Positions 18,264 through 27,213 are shown, counted from the stretch's first letter. The stretch is 64,000 bases of DNA from CAYWVR01 sp964461715 (GCA_964461715.1 CAYWVR010000008.1:52745-116744), one strand, 5' to 3'. A program made the numbers and translations. Notes: generated from the sequence alone by a model not told the origin.

Positions 18264-19529
18264 CTACGCCATCACTTCGTCCGGGTGCGTGATGCGCCCG
18301 GTCACGGCACTCGCCGCCGCCACCGCCGGGTTCGAGAGGTAGACGCGGCTCTCAACGTGGCCCATGCGGCCGGTGAAGTTGCGGTTCGTCGTGGCGACGG
18401 CCGTTTCGCCCTCGGCCAGCACCCCCATGTGCCCGCCCAGGCACGGCCCGCACGTCGGCGGCGAAACCACGCACTCGGCGTCCAGGAACGTCTCCAGGTA
18501 CCCGAGGCGCAGGGCCTCCCGCTGGATTTGGGGCGTCGCCGGGAAGATGAGACACCGGACGCCCGGGGCCACGCGACGTCCCTTCAGAATCTCGGCCGCG
18601 ACGGCCAGGTCCGAGAGCCGCCCGTTCGTGCACGAGCCGATGACGGACTGGTCGATCCGCACGTCCCCCAGCGCCGCCGCCGGCTTCGTGTTAGCCGGCA
18701 GATTCGGGCACGCGACGACGGGCCCGAGGTCCGAGACGTCCCACTCGTACGTCTCGGCGTACGCCGCGTCCGGGTCGCTCTCGTAGTAGACGGGGTCGCG
18801 CTCGGCGCGGCCCTCGACGTACGCGCGGGTGAGGGCGTCAGGCGGGACGATGCCGTTCTTCGCGCCCGCCTCGATGGCCATGTTGCACATGGTGAGGCGG
18901 TCCTCGATGGGGAGGGTCTCGAGGACTTCGCCCGTCAGCTCCATCGAGCGATACAGGGCCCCGTCGACGCCGATCTCGCCGATGGTGTGGAGGATAAGGT
19001 CCTTGCCGCCCACCCATCGCGACCGCGTGCCGCGATAGACAAACTTGATGGACTCCGGCACGCGGAGCCAAACCTGGCCGGTGGCCATGACCGCCGCCAG
19101 GTCGGTCGAGCCGACGCCGGTGGCGAAGGCGCCGAGGGCCCCGTAGGTGCAGGTGTGGCTGTCGGCCCCGATGACCAGGTCCCCCGGTCCCACGACGCCC
19201 TGTTCGGGAAGAAGGGCGTGCTCGATGCCGCACCGGCCCACCTCCCAGTAATGCGTGACCTCGTGGCGGCGGGCGAAGTCGCGCATCATCTTCGATTGCC
19301 GGGCCGAGGCGATGTCCTTGTTGGGCGTGAAGTGGTCCGGCACGAGGACGACGCGCTCGCGGTCCCAGAGGCGATCCAGGCCCGCCTCCTCCAGGGCCAT
19401 GATCGCCAGCGGGGCGGTGATGTCGTTGCCCAGGGCGATGTCGACCCCGGCGTAGAGAAAACCGCCCGGGGCGACGACGTCGCGGCCGGCGTGGGCGGCG
19501 AGAATCTTCTCGGTGATCGTCATCGGCAT
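18264..19529 (-). CDS. leuC: 3-isopropylmalate dehydratase large subunit (aconitase superfamily)
   Basis: Isomerises 2- to 3-isopropylmalate in leucine synthesis, together with LeuD. The 4Fe-4S ligands are Cys300 (SCTNGR) and Cys360/Cys363 (CGPCLGG). Other signatures are GADSHTCTYGALGAFATGVG and the TTNRNFTGRMG segment. At 421 residues it belongs to the shorter LeuC2-like branch also shared with homoaconitase and related hydro-lyases, so the substrate assignment is inference. The small subunit is encoded 9.4 kb away (28925-29413) on the same strand rather than adjacent. It lies 12 bp downstream of a small CxxC protein and probably shares its promoter. Confidence 0.88.
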   Translation of the reverse strand: MPMTITEKILAAHAGRDVVAPGGFLYAGVDIALGNDITAPLAIMALEEAGLDRLWDRERVVLVPDHFTPNKDIASARQSKMMRDFARRHEVTHYWEVGRCGIEHALLPEQGVVGPGDLVIGADSHTCTYGALGAFATGVGSTDLAAVMATGQVWLRVPESIKFVYRGTRSRWVGGKDLILHTIGEIGVDGALYRSMELTGEVLETLPIEDRLTMCNMAIEAGAKNGIVPPDALTRAYVEGRAERDPVYYESDPDAAYAETYEWDVSDLGPVVACPNLPANTKPAAALGDVRIDQSVIGSCTNGRLSDLAVAAEILKGRRVAPGVRCLIFPATPQIQREALRLGYLETFLDAECVVSPPTCGPCLGGHMGVLAEGETAVATTNRNFTGRMGHVESRVYLSNPAVAAASAVTGRITHPDEVMA

Positions 19530-19541
19530 GACGGAAGATTC

Positions 19542-19835
19542 CTAGCCTGGCTCGTCGCGTCGGCCCGTGCCGAGCGGGTCCTTCAGGTATGCGGCGTGGC
19601 ACGCCGGGCAGAGGTCAAAGCGGAACGCCTTGTAGACCCGGGCCTCGAGGGTCTCCGGGTCGATGTCGCGCATCCGCTCGACGAGGGCCCGCATCTCGGC
19701 CTCGAGGTCCCGCGCCAAGTCCCCGCTTGCCACCTCCATCGGGTCGTACGCCGCGAACCCCTCCACCCGCACGACATACCGCACGTCCTCGTCCACCAGC
19801 AACACCTTCTCGCACATGTCGCAGGTCAGGACCAC
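19542..19835 (-). CDS. Small double-CxxC protein, unknown function
   Basis: A 97-residue protein with CDMC near the N-terminus and CPAC near the C-terminus, so probably a single zinc-ribbon-like fold. Between them lies a strand-rich piece (VRYVVRVEGFAAYDP) and an acidic helix. I know no function. The start is GTG 19835 with GAGGGAG upstream. leuC begins 12 bp after its stop. The neighbouring gene at 19897-20640 is also cysteine-paired and has a similar RYRLDVV-type strand, so the two may be related. Confidence 0.65.
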   Translation of the reverse strand: MVLTCDMCEKVLLVDEDVRYVVRVEGFAAYDPMEVASGDLARDLEAEMRALVERMRDIDPETLEARVYKAFRFDLCPACHAAYLKDPLGTGRRDEPG

Positions 19836-19859
19836 GGCGGCTCCCTCGTGCGCGCTCCG

Positions 19860-19887
19860 ATGATACCACAGCCGCCCGGGCGTTCAA
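19860..19887 (-). promoter_or_regulatory. Sigma-70-type promoter for the small CxxC protein and leuC
   Basis: Minus strand: TTGAAC (19882-19887), 16-nt spacer, TATCAT (19860-19865), 24 bp before the GTG at 19835. Confidence 0.5.
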
Positions 19888-19896
19888 AGGCCCTGC

Positions 19897-20640
19897 TCAA
19901 GGCCCGGGCCCCTCTCGCCGGTCCTCAACCACCCGGTACACCGCGAACGCCTCGGGCCTCGCGCGCAGGACGACCCGCGTCTCGCGGCGGTCGGCGACGT
20001 CGCGGACCACGTCGAGACGGTATCGCATGCGGTAGTCCTTGCGGACCGGGCCGAGCCAGGCGGCCTGGGCCTCCAGACCCTCGGGGCGTGCGGCCCAGAA
20101 GGCCTCGACGGCGTCGGCGGCGTCGGCCTCCGAGAGGTCCTCGCGGTAGTCCTCGGCCCCCTCGGGGCCCGCGTCCGAGCCCGGCCGCCATCCCTCGACG
20201 CGTTCCAGAAGGTCGTCGCCCGCCAGGGGCAGCTCCGTGACGACCTCCCGGGCGCGGCCGGCAAGGTTTGAGCTGACGACGACGCCCTCGATGTAGACGG
20301 CGTCGGCGTGGTCGCTGCAGAGGTAGAATGTGGCGCGGCGGACGGGCTCGCCCTCGGCGTCGGTCCACTTCGAGACCTGCCGGAAGGGAGCGTCGGACTC
20401 GACCGACCCGCACGCCAGGCAGACCCGTTGCGTGATGGGCTCGTCGTTCTCGAGGACCTGCGGGGCCAGGAGGCGCAGCCGCTCGAGGAAATCGCGGTCG
20501 TAGGCCTCGACGCAGCCCGGGCAGACGCGCACCGGCACCCAGGCCCACACGCCCGTCATCGCCCGGTACTCGGGAATGGCGAGCCGGTGCAGTTCCTCCT
20601 TGCGGCGAAGCTTCTCCTTGCAGACGTCACAGATGGCCAT
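19897..20640 (-). CDS. Cysteine-rich (multiple CxxC) protein of unknown function
   Basis: A 247-residue protein with three CxxC pairs in its first 100 residues: CDVC at 4-7, CPGC near 40 and CLAC near 75. A single C-x-D-H (CSDH) follows near 110. The arrangement suggests two zinc ribbons. The rest is acidic and ends in a strand-rich segment (MRYRLDVVRDVADRRETRVV). GAGGGA precedes ATG 20640. A promoter and half of an unusual palindrome lie upstream, shared with the divergent exported protein. No family recognised. Confidence 0.65.
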   Translation of the reverse strand: MAICDVCKEKLRRKEELHRLAIPEYRAMTGVWAWVPVRVCPGCVEAYDRDFLERLRLLAPQVLENDEPITQRVCLACGSVESDAPFRQVSKWTDAEGEPVRRATFYLCSDHADAVYIEGVVVSSNLAGRAREVVTELPLAGDDLLERVEGWRPGSDAGPEGAEDYREDLSEADAADAVEAFWAARPEGLEAQAAWLGPVRKDYRMRYRLDVVRDVADRRETRVVLRARPEAFAVYRVVEDRREGPGP

Positions 20641-20671
20641 GGCACGTCCCTCGTTGCGTGGGCGGTCCGTT

Positions 20672-20700
20672 AAGATAGTCGCCCGCCCCGGTTGCCACAA
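20672..20700 (-). promoter_or_regulatory. Divergent promoter, minus-strand half
   Basis: Minus strand: TTGTGG (20695-20700), 17-nt spacer, TATCTT (20672-20677). It should drive the cysteine-rich gene starting at 20640. Confidence 0.55.
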
Positions 20701-20724
20701 GCGCAAAGCGGTTTTGCGTTGTGG
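20695..20724. promoter_or_regulatory. Palindrome carrying both divergent -35 elements
   Basis: The left arm CCACAAGCGCAAA (20695-20707) and right arm TTTGCGTTGTGG (20713-20724) form a 12-bp inverted repeat with one bulged base and a 5-nt centre. The outer six bases of each arm are the -35 hexamers of the two divergent promoters, so a protein bound here would control both genes at once. Confidence 0.55.
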
Positions 20725-20747
20725 CCCCCGCGCCAGGCGTCTATAAT
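20719..20747 (+). promoter_or_regulatory. Divergent promoter, plus-strand half
   Basis: TTGTGG (20719-20724), 17-nt spacer, perfect TATAAT (20742-20747), 35 bp before the ATG at 20783. Confidence 0.65.
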
Positions 20748-20782
20748 CCGGACCTTGTCGACGCAGGCGAGGAGAACCCCCG

Positions 20783-23350
20783 ATGCGACTGCGGTGGATC
20801 GTGCCCCTCGTGGCGATGGCCATGGCGTGCCCCGCCCCCGGCCAGGACGGCCTCGGCTTCGACCTCACGGAGCTTCAGCTCGGGGTCCTGCGCCAAGTCT
20901 TCACGCGGTACGATTTCACCGCGCCTTCGCCGGGCGACGGCGCCTTGGCGGTCGAGGTCGAACCGGTCGCGCCGGGCGGCGTCTACCGGCTCGGCGAGCA
21001 GGGCGACCTGCCCGCCACGGTCCGCGTCACCCTCCGGGCCGGGGGGACCGAGCCGGTCGCCCCCTCCTATCGCGTCGTCAACTTCTACGGCCAGGAGGCC
21101 TCCCGAGGGACGATGGAGCCGCTCGCGCCGGGCGCCTCGGCCGACCTCGTCCTCGGGGAGATCGACCGGTTCGGTTACTACCACGTTGCGGTCCGCGCCC
21201 GCGCGGGCGGGGCGGAGGCGACGGGTACGTGCGGTTTCGTCGTCGTCCATCCGTTCGCGCGGACCGCGCGCGCGGGCGCGGCGTTCGGGGCGCTCCTGCC
21301 GCCCGGCGATACGGACGGACGGAAGCTGCGCATCGCCCGCCGCCTGGGCGCCGGGCACGTGGCCATGGACGTGCCGCGCGAAGGCCCGGACGGGGGCGCG
21401 GTGACGGCGGCGGAGCTGGGGGCCCCGGGACTCGTCGCCACCGGCGTCGTCGACCCGACCGCCCCGGGCCCGGAGGGAGTGCGGGGGCTCGGTTGGCTCG
21501 TCGCCGCCCTGGATGCGTCCGAGGGGCGATTCGCGGCGTGGCAGGTCGGGCGGCCTCCGTGGAACAGGACCGCCCGCCCCGACGCCATGGCCGGGTATCG
21601 TGACGGGGTGGCGGCGTTTCTGGCCGAGGCCCGCAAGATCGGCACGTCCGCGCCGCTTTGGGTCGGCGCGACGCCGAGCCTGCTGGCGAGCGCCCTGTCG
21701 GAAGGGCCGGTCCTGGCGGGGACCGAGGGCGTGGCCCTGGTCCTGGATGCCGACGCCTCGGCCCCGAGCCTCCGGAGCGGGGCGTATCGCCGGGCGGTCG
21801 ATTACGGTCTGCGCCAGGCGGCCCGGATGGGCGTGCGGCGGGGGCGTGTCGCCGCGACCGGCGAGCAGCCGGGCGCCGCCCGTCCGCAGCAGACAGCCTG
21901 GAAGCTTGTCACGCGCCACGTCCTCGGGCGCGCCGCGGGGGCCCGGCGCGTGGACGTCGTCTGGGGGCGGGGCCTGCCCGAGCCGGGTCCGGCCGCCGCG
22001 GCCCACGCGTACCTGGCGCACCTGGTGGGCGACGCGACCTACGAGGCCGACCTCTGGCCCGACGTGCCGCTCCTGGAGGGCCACCTCTATACCGGGACGA
22101 CGCGGCGGGTCGTCGTGGTCTGGTCGTGGGTCGGCGCGAACCCGGCGGAGCCGGAGCAGGGCCTGCTGGTCCTCCCGAACGGGCGGGGCCTGGAGGCCCG
22201 CGACGTGATGGGCCACCCGGTCGGCATCCCGAAGGACCGCCAGCTCCTCGTGCCGCTCGGCGAGGCGCCGGTCTACCTGGTGAGCGAGACGTTGTCGGCG
22301 GCGGCGATGCGGGAGCGGATCGGGCAGGCGTGGGTGCGGGGCGTCGCGCCGGCAACCGTGTGGATCGAGGACATCATCCGCGGGCGCGTCCCGGGGTACA
22401 CGCGTGTGACGGCATGGATTCAGAGTCACCGGCCGTACCGCCGGGACGTGCGGGCGGCGTTGCTCGTGCCGTCGGGGTGGCGCCAGCGGACAACGAAGCA
22501 GCAGTTCTCGCTCGGGCCCGGCGAGGCGCGGACGATGGTCTTCGAGTGCGACGTCCGGGCCACGGCCGGGCCGCCGCCGTATCGGATGGAGATCGCGGCC
22601 GAGGTCGGCGACGAATGGGTCCGCCACGCCCGGGACATCCGCGTGACGCGCATCCCGCAGCGGTCGGTCCGGGCGGGCGGAGGCCTGGAGGAATGGACGG
22701 GCATCTCGCCGTACGTCCTGACGGACGGGGACGGGTTGCCGGCGGCCCAGGTGCGGGTGGCGTGGGACGTCGACCATCTCCATGTGGCCGCCGTCGTGCC
22801 GCGCGACCGGCCCACGTTTCGGCGGGGCGGGTCGGACTATGGCGGCGACGCCATCCAGATCGGGTTCGGCTTCGACGGGTGGGCGGACGACCATTTCGGC
22901 CAGGTCGCGCCCGGCGACGCGTACCCCGTGGGGGCCTATCGCGACACGGACGTGCTGGTGGCCTTGACGGCCACGCGGGAGGGGGCGTCGGCGGTGCTCC
23001 TGCGGAAGCCCTACGTGGCCCTGCGGACACATCTGGAGGGGAACATGGACCCATGGTTCGGGCGAATCGAGGGGGCCCGGGCGTCCATCCGCTACGACGA
23101 GATGGCCCGCTTCGCCCTCTACGAGGCCTCGATCCCGTGGTCGGTGCTGGAGCCGCTCAGACCGGAAGTCGGGCGGAGCCTGCGCATGGATTTCCTGATC
23201 GGGCAGGGCGGCGAGCGGCCGCCGCTCCAGTGGTCCGCCCGGGCGGGCGTGCCCGACTACCTCGCGAACCCCGCGACGTTCCTGCCGCTCTCGGAATCCA
23301 CATGCCCCTGCGCCACCCGCTGGGCCCTGGGCGAGGCGAAACCGAAATGA
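20783..23350 (+). CDS. Large exported protein with C-terminal CBM9-like domain
   Basis: An 855-residue exported protein. Residues 1-20 are a signal peptide (ending CPAPGQ; the cysteine might also make it a lipoprotein, but the spacing is atypical). The N-terminal third resembles tandem beta-sandwiches, and the middle contains a TIM-barrel-like alternation without recognisable catalytic motifs. The last part (about 634-850) matches the CBM9-like/DOMON-type fold found at the C-terminus of many planctomycete surface enzymes, with VRVAWDVDHLHVAAVV and YEASIPWSVLEPLRP. AGGAG lies ahead of ATG 20783. A carbohydrate-binding or glycosidase role is plausible; no activity can be claimed. Confidence 0.7.
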   Translation: MRLRWIVPLVAMAMACPAPGQDGLGFDLTELQLGVLRQVFTRYDFTAPSPGDGALAVEVEPVAPGGVYRLGEQGDLPATVRVTLRAGGTEPVAPSYRVVNFYGQEASRGTMEPLAPGASADLVLGEIDRFGYYHVAVRARAGGAEATGTCGFVVVHPFARTARAGAAFGALLPPGDTDGRKLRIARRLGAGHVAMDVPREGPDGGAVTAAELGAPGLVATGVVDPTAPGPEGVRGLGWLVAALDASEGRFAAWQVGRPPWNRTARPDAMAGYRDGVAAFLAEARKIGTSAPLWVGATPSLLASALSEGPVLAGTEGVALVLDADASAPSLRSGAYRRAVDYGLRQAARMGVRRGRVAATGEQPGAARPQQTAWKLVTRHVLGRAAGARRVDVVWGRGLPEPGPAAAAHAYLAHLVGDATYEADLWPDVPLLEGHLYTGTTRRVVVVWSWVGANPAEPEQGLLVLPNGRGLEARDVMGHPVGIPKDRQLLVPLGEAPVYLVSETLSAAAMRERIGQAWVRGVAPATVWIEDIIRGRVPGYTRVTAWIQSHRPYRRDVRAALLVPSGWRQRTTKQQFSLGPGEARTMVFECDVRATAGPPPYRMEIAAEVGDEWVRHARDIRVTRIPQRSVRAGGGLEEWTGISPYVLTDGDGLPAAQVRVAWDVDHLHVAAVVPRDRPTFRRGGSDYGGDAIQIGFGFDGWADDHFGQVAPGDAYPVGAYRDTDVLVALTATREGASAVLLRKPYVALRTHLEGNMDPWFGRIEGARASIRYDEMARFALYEASIPWSVLEPLRPEVGRSLRMDFLIGQGGERPPLQWSARAGVPDYLANPATFLPLSESTCPCATRWALGEAKPK

Positions 23351-23409
23351 GTTAGCCGCCTTGGCCGCGGCGCCGAAGGCGAGCGCTTTCCTGTCGTAAG
23401 GCACTCCGC

Positions 23410-24204
23410 ATGAGACTAGCCCGCTTCCTCATCGACGACCAGGTCCGCTACGCTCTCGTCGAGGGCGACCGCCTCCGCGAGCTCCTGCGCCCGTTCTTCG
23501 AGAGCGTGACGCCCATGGAGACGACCCACGCCCTCCAGGATGTCCGGCTCCTCGCCCCCGTGCGGCCGTCGAAGATCCTCTGCGTCGGCATCAACTACCG
23601 CGACCACGCCGAGGAGATGGGCCACGCCCTGCCCGCCGAGCCTGTCCTGTTCATGAAGCCCGAGACGGCCCTCCTGGGCCCCGGCGCTGCGATCGTCTAT
23701 CCGGCGATGGCCGAACGCGTCGACTACGAAGCCGAACTGGGCCTCGTCATCGGCCGCACCTGCCGCAGCGTCGAGCCGGAGGACGCCCTCGACCACGTCC
23801 TCGGCTACACGTGTGTCAACGACGTGACGGCCCGCGACCTCCAGTCCAGGGACGGGCAGTGGACGCGAGCCAAGGGCTTTGACACGTTCGGCGTCGTCGG
23901 GCCCTGGATCGAAACCGAGCCGGGTGATGTCTCGAACCTGACGGTCACGGCCCGCCTCAACGGCGAGGAGCGGCAGCACTCGACCACGGCTCGGCTCATT
24001 TTCGACGTCCCGACGCTCGTTTCGTGGCTGAGCCGCATCATGACCCTCCTCCCCGGCGACGTCATCGCCACGGGCACGCCCTCGGGCATCGGGCCGATGG
24101 AGCCGGGCGACGTCGTCGAGGTCGAGGTCGAGGGCGTGGGGGTCCTCGAGAACCCGGTCGTGGCCGAGCGCGCCGGCGGCGCGCGGCCGGCCCGCATCCT
24201 GTAA
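23410..24204 (+). CDS. Fumarylacetoacetate hydrolase family protein
   Basis: A 264-residue member of the FAH superfamily, which cleaves or decarboxylates beta-diketo acids in aromatic or sugar-acid breakdown. The metal-binding pattern is visible: DYEAELGLVIG (Glu pair), CVNDVTARDLQ (Asp) and KGFDTFGVVGPWI, then the TGTPSGIGPMEPGD end motif. KILCVGINYRDHAEEMG marks the start of the catalytic domain. The substrate is not determined; 2,4-didehydro-3-deoxy-rhamnonate or acylpyruvate hydrolases are close relatives. nadB starts 10 bp downstream and is probably co-transcribed. Confidence 0.9.
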   Translation: MRLARFLIDDQVRYALVEGDRLRELLRPFFESVTPMETTHALQDVRLLAPVRPSKILCVGINYRDHAEEMGHALPAEPVLFMKPETALLGPGAAIVYPAMAERVDYEAELGLVIGRTCRSVEPEDALDHVLGYTCVNDVTARDLQSRDGQWTRAKGFDTFGVVGPWIETEPGDVSNLTVTARLNGEERQHSTTARLIFDVPTLVSWLSRIMTLLPGDVIATGTPSGIGPMEPGDVVEVEVEGVGVLENPVVAERAGGARPARIL

Positions 24205-24214
24205 GGACCCGCCC

Positions 24215-25855
24215 ATGCGACGCGGCGCCCAGGTCCGACGGTACCTCACGTCCTTTGACAGCCTCCGCCTGCCCCAGGTCTTTACGGACGTCGCCGTGAT
24301 CGGCAGCGGCGTGGCGGCGCTCAGGACGGCCCTGGAACTTGCGCCCGAGCTGCGGGTCACGATCGTCACGAAAGCGGACCTTGCCGAGTCGAACAGCTTC
24401 TACGCCCAGGGCGGCATCGCCGCCGTCATCATGCCCAGCGACTCCATCGAGAGTCACGTTGTCGACACCCTGCGGACGGGATGCGGCCTGGCGGACGAGA
24501 CGACGGTGCGCAAGGTTGTCCGCCTTGCGCCGGAGGTCGTTGAGGAGCTCATCGACTGGGGGGCCGCCTTCGACCGCGAGGCCGGCGAGATCAGCCCTTC
24601 CCGCGAGGGCGGCCACTCGAAGGCCCGGGTCCTTCACGCGCGCGGCGACGAGACAGGCAAGGAGATCACGACGACGCTCATCGACCGCGTCCGGGCGTCC
24701 GAGAACATCGAGGTCCGCGCCGAGACGTGCGCCGTCGACCTGCTGACCGCCGACGAGGACGGCGCCGTGGTCGGCGTCCTGGTCTGGCACTCGACCCGGG
24801 GCCCCTGTGTCCTGCGGGCCCGCCGCACGGTCCTCGCCACCGGCGGCGCGGGACGCATCTACCGCGAGACCACCAACCCCGAGGTGGCCACCGGCGACGG
24901 CCTGGCCATGGCCTACCGGGCGGGGGCCCTGCTGGCGGACCTGGAGTTCGTCCAGTTCCACCCCACGACGCTCTACCTCGCCGGCGCCAGCCGCCACCTT
25001 ATTTCCGAGACCGTCCGTGGGGAAGGGGGGCGACTCGTCGACAAGGCCGGCCGCACCTTCATGCAGGAATACCACCCGATGGGCGACCTCGCCCCCCGCG
25101 ACGTCGTCAGCCGCGCCATCCTCGACTACATGCGAAAGACCGGCGCCACCCATGTCTTTCTGGACCTGACGCACCTCGGGGCGAAGGTACGGAAGCGGTT
25201 CCCGGGCATCGCGGAGGCGTGCGGCCAGTTCGACATCGACATCGCCACCCACCGCATCCCCGTCCGACCCAGCGCCCATTACATGATCGGCGGCGTCCAG
25301 GTCGACGAGCACGGACGCACCACCCTGCCGCATCTCTACGCCTGCGGCGAAGTCACCGCCACCGGACTCCACGGGGCCAACCGGCTCGGCTCCAACAGTC
25401 TCCTCGAGGGCCTCGTCTTTGGCCGGGCGGCGGGACGCCACATCCTGGGCGAGATGGGCGGCAGCGACGCCGGACCCGAAGGCCAGATTCCCGAACGCAT
25501 CCGCAGCAACCAGACCCGCTCGACGCGCGGCACGTTGAACCTGGCCGACGTTCGGAACAGTCTGCGGGCCCTCATGTGGCGGAACGTCGGCATCGTTCGC
25601 ACAAAACTGGACCTCGAGGAAGCCGACGGGCTCATCGAGTTCTGGCAAAGTTACGTCCTCGACAAGCTCTTCGAGGACCCCTCCGGATGGGAGCTCCAGA
25701 ACATGCTCACCCTCGGGCGGCTGATGGGCCATGCGGCGTACCTCCGGACCGAGACGCGCGGCGTGCACTTCCGCGAGGATTACCCCGAGCGGAACGACGA
25801 GGAGTGGGCCCGCCACATCGTTCTCCAGTATGGCCACAACCCCAGCATCGAGTGA
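24215..25855 (+). CDS. nadB: L-aspartate oxidase
   Basis: FAD enzyme that oxidises L-aspartate to iminoaspartate, the first step of de novo NAD synthesis. The dinucleotide-binding VIGSGVAALRTALEL is preceded by about 20 residues. Typical motifs follow: SNSFYAQGGIAAV, the active-site region HRIPVRPSAHYMIGGV, and GLHGANRLGSNSLLEGLVFGRAAG near residue 385. The 546-residue length agrees with NadB rather than the longer SdhA/FrdA. AAGGA stands upstream of ATG 24215. nadA and nadC are not in the window. The CYTH gene begins 4 bp after the stop. Confidence 0.93.
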   Translation: MRRGAQVRRYLTSFDSLRLPQVFTDVAVIGSGVAALRTALELAPELRVTIVTKADLAESNSFYAQGGIAAVIMPSDSIESHVVDTLRTGCGLADETTVRKVVRLAPEVVEELIDWGAAFDREAGEISPSREGGHSKARVLHARGDETGKEITTTLIDRVRASENIEVRAETCAVDLLTADEDGAVVGVLVWHSTRGPCVLRARRTVLATGGAGRIYRETTNPEVATGDGLAMAYRAGALLADLEFVQFHPTTLYLAGASRHLISETVRGEGGRLVDKAGRTFMQEYHPMGDLAPRDVVSRAILDYMRKTGATHVFLDLTHLGAKVRKRFPGIAEACGQFDIDIATHRIPVRPSAHYMIGGVQVDEHGRTTLPHLYACGEVTATGLHGANRLGSNSLLEGLVFGRAAGRHILGEMGGSDAGPEGQIPERIRSNQTRSTRGTLNLADVRNSLRALMWRNVGIVRTKLDLEEADGLIEFWQSYVLDKLFEDPSGWELQNMLTLGRLMGHAAYLRTETRGVHFREDYPERNDEEWARHIVLQYGHNPSIE

Positions 25856-25859
25856 CGCC

Positions 25860-26432
25860 ATGGGCGAGGAGATCGAGGCCAAGGTCAAGCTGGACGACCC
25901 CCAGCGGCTGCGCGAGACGCTCGAGGCGTGCGGCCTGGAGCCCGGCTCCGCGGTCTTCGAGGTGAACCGGCTCTTCGACGACGCGGCGGGCCGCTTGCGC
26001 GAGCGCGATGTCGCCCTTCGCGTTCGCGAGGAACGGGACCTCGAGACGGGCCAGGGGCGCCCCGCGCGCCTCACGTTCAAGGGACGCCAGGCCGACTCCG
26101 ACCTCAAGCGGCGCATCGAGCACGAGACGGAGGTGGCGGACGCCGCGGCCCTGGTGGCGGTGCTCGAGGCGATTGGCCTCGAGGAATCGTTTCGCTACGA
26201 GAAACGGCGGACGACCTGGAAGGTCGGTCCCTGCGAGGTGACCCTTGACGAAGTGCCGCACCTCGGCTGGTTCTCCGAGATCGAGGGGCCCGACGAGGCG
26301 TCGGTCCGCGAGACGCTCCGGGCGCTGGGCCTCGAGGATTTGCCGCGGTTTACGAAGAGCTACATAGCGTTGCTATCCGAGTTTTTGGAGGCAGAGGGTC
26401 TTGAGCCGAACCGCGCTGTGTTCCGGTCTTAG
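25860..26432 (+). CDS. CYTH domain protein (CyaB/ThTPase-like)
   Basis: A 190-residue CYTH-domain protein, a triphosphate-tunnel metalloenzyme. It begins with the hallmark ExExK motif (EEIEAKVKL) and carries the alternating charged strands LRVREERD, LTFKGR, RIEHETEV and VTLDEVPHLGWFSEIEG that line the tunnel. Bacterial relatives include class IV adenylate cyclase and inorganic or thiamine triphosphatases; which applies cannot be told. It starts 4 bp after nadB, so the two are one operon. A REPIN-like element follows directly after its stop codon. Confidence 0.88.
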   Translation: MGEEIEAKVKLDDPQRLRETLEACGLEPGSAVFEVNRLFDDAAGRLRERDVALRVREERDLETGQGRPARLTFKGRQADSDLKRRIEHETEVADAAALVAVLEAIGLEESFRYEKRRTTWKVGPCEVTLDEVPHLGWFSEIEGPDEASVRETLRALGLEDLPRFTKSYIALLSEFLEAEGLEPNRAVFRS

Positions 26433-26436
26433 GCGT

Positions 26437-26546
26437 GCCCGTTTCGCCGCCCCGCTTGCGGGGCGTTTTCTGAGCAGAAAACGCCGGTAGGCCATCGGCC
26501 GCCCATTCCCTGAAATCGGGCCGCAAGCGGCCCGGCGAAGCGGGCC
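26437..26546. repeat. REPIN-like paired inverted repeat, copy 1
   Basis: Begins 5 bp after the CYTH stop. The left unit is GCCCGTTTCGCCG followed by the hairpin CCCCGC-TT-GCGGGG. The right unit, in opposite orientation, is GCCCGCTTCGCCG plus GGCCGC-TT-GCGGCC. Just inside the left unit a third palindrome occurs (CGTTTTCT-gagc-AGAAAACG). It could also act as a terminator for nadB-CYTH. Confidence 0.75.
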
Positions 26547-26568
26547 CGGCGCCTTGCGAGGGGGTTTT

Positions 26569-27213
26569 TCAGCGTTTCCAGAACTGCCACCACCGGCCCA
26601 CCTTCTCGCGGGCCTTGGCCTTGAGGCCCTGCTCGAACTGGCGTTGGACGGCCACGTCGACCTTCTCGAGCGCCTCCCGAGACGGCATGGCCGCCAGGCG
26701 CTCCTCGATCCGGGCCCGGCGGTAGGCGTCGGGGTCCTTCTTGACCTTGCGGCGGGAGGCATCGGACCAGAGGGCCGACTCGGGCGGGGCGTCGTCGCCG
26801 GGGCCGTACAGCTTCAGCGCTTCCTCCAGGCACCCGCGGGCGTCCAGCAGCGACTGGGCCTTCTCGACCGGGTCCTCGATCCGCTCGATCCGCCCGACGT
26901 AGAAGTTTGCCAGGTCGATCCATTCGGCGACGTCGATGGCTTGGGAGGGCTCGTCCGTGGGGTTGATCTCGCGGACCGGGGCGGGCCGCTCGACCTCCTC
27001 GGTGTCGGGCAGCTCGAACCGAAGCCCCTCTTCCTTGCCGCACTTGGCGCACCGGACCGTGCGGTGGTGGAGGATGCGGTGGTCGAAGTGGCGGATGGTG
27101 TCGTCCGTCGAGAACCACGGCCCCCCGCACTCGCACGGGTGGACCATCATATAAAAATACTCTTCCTGAACGCTGTGGACGGTGATGAGGCCGTCGGTGT
27201 CGGACTCGGTCAC
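26569..27213 (-). CDS. Zinc-ribbon-like protein of unknown function
   Basis: A 214-residue protein. HPCECGGPWF near residue 30 and VRCAKCGKEEG near 60 form a likely four-cysteine zinc ribbon. The remainder is charged and helical, ending in RWWQFWKR. No family recognised. I chose GTG 27213 because GAAGGAG sits five bases before it; ATG 27237, preceded by GGAGGGG at very short spacing, is the alternative and would add eight residues. It starts a minus-strand stretch running back from 30.5 kb. Confidence 0.65.
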   Translation of the reverse strand: MTESDTDGLITVHSVQEEYFYMMVHPCECGGPWFSTDDTIRHFDHRILHHRTVRCAKCGKEEGLRFELPDTEEVERPAPVREINPTDEPSQAIDVAEWIDLANFYVGRIERIEDPVEKAQSLLDARGCLEEALKLYGPGDDAPPESALWSDASRRKVKKDPDAYRRARIEERLAAMPSREALEKVDVAVQRQFEQGLKAKAREKVGRWWQFWKR

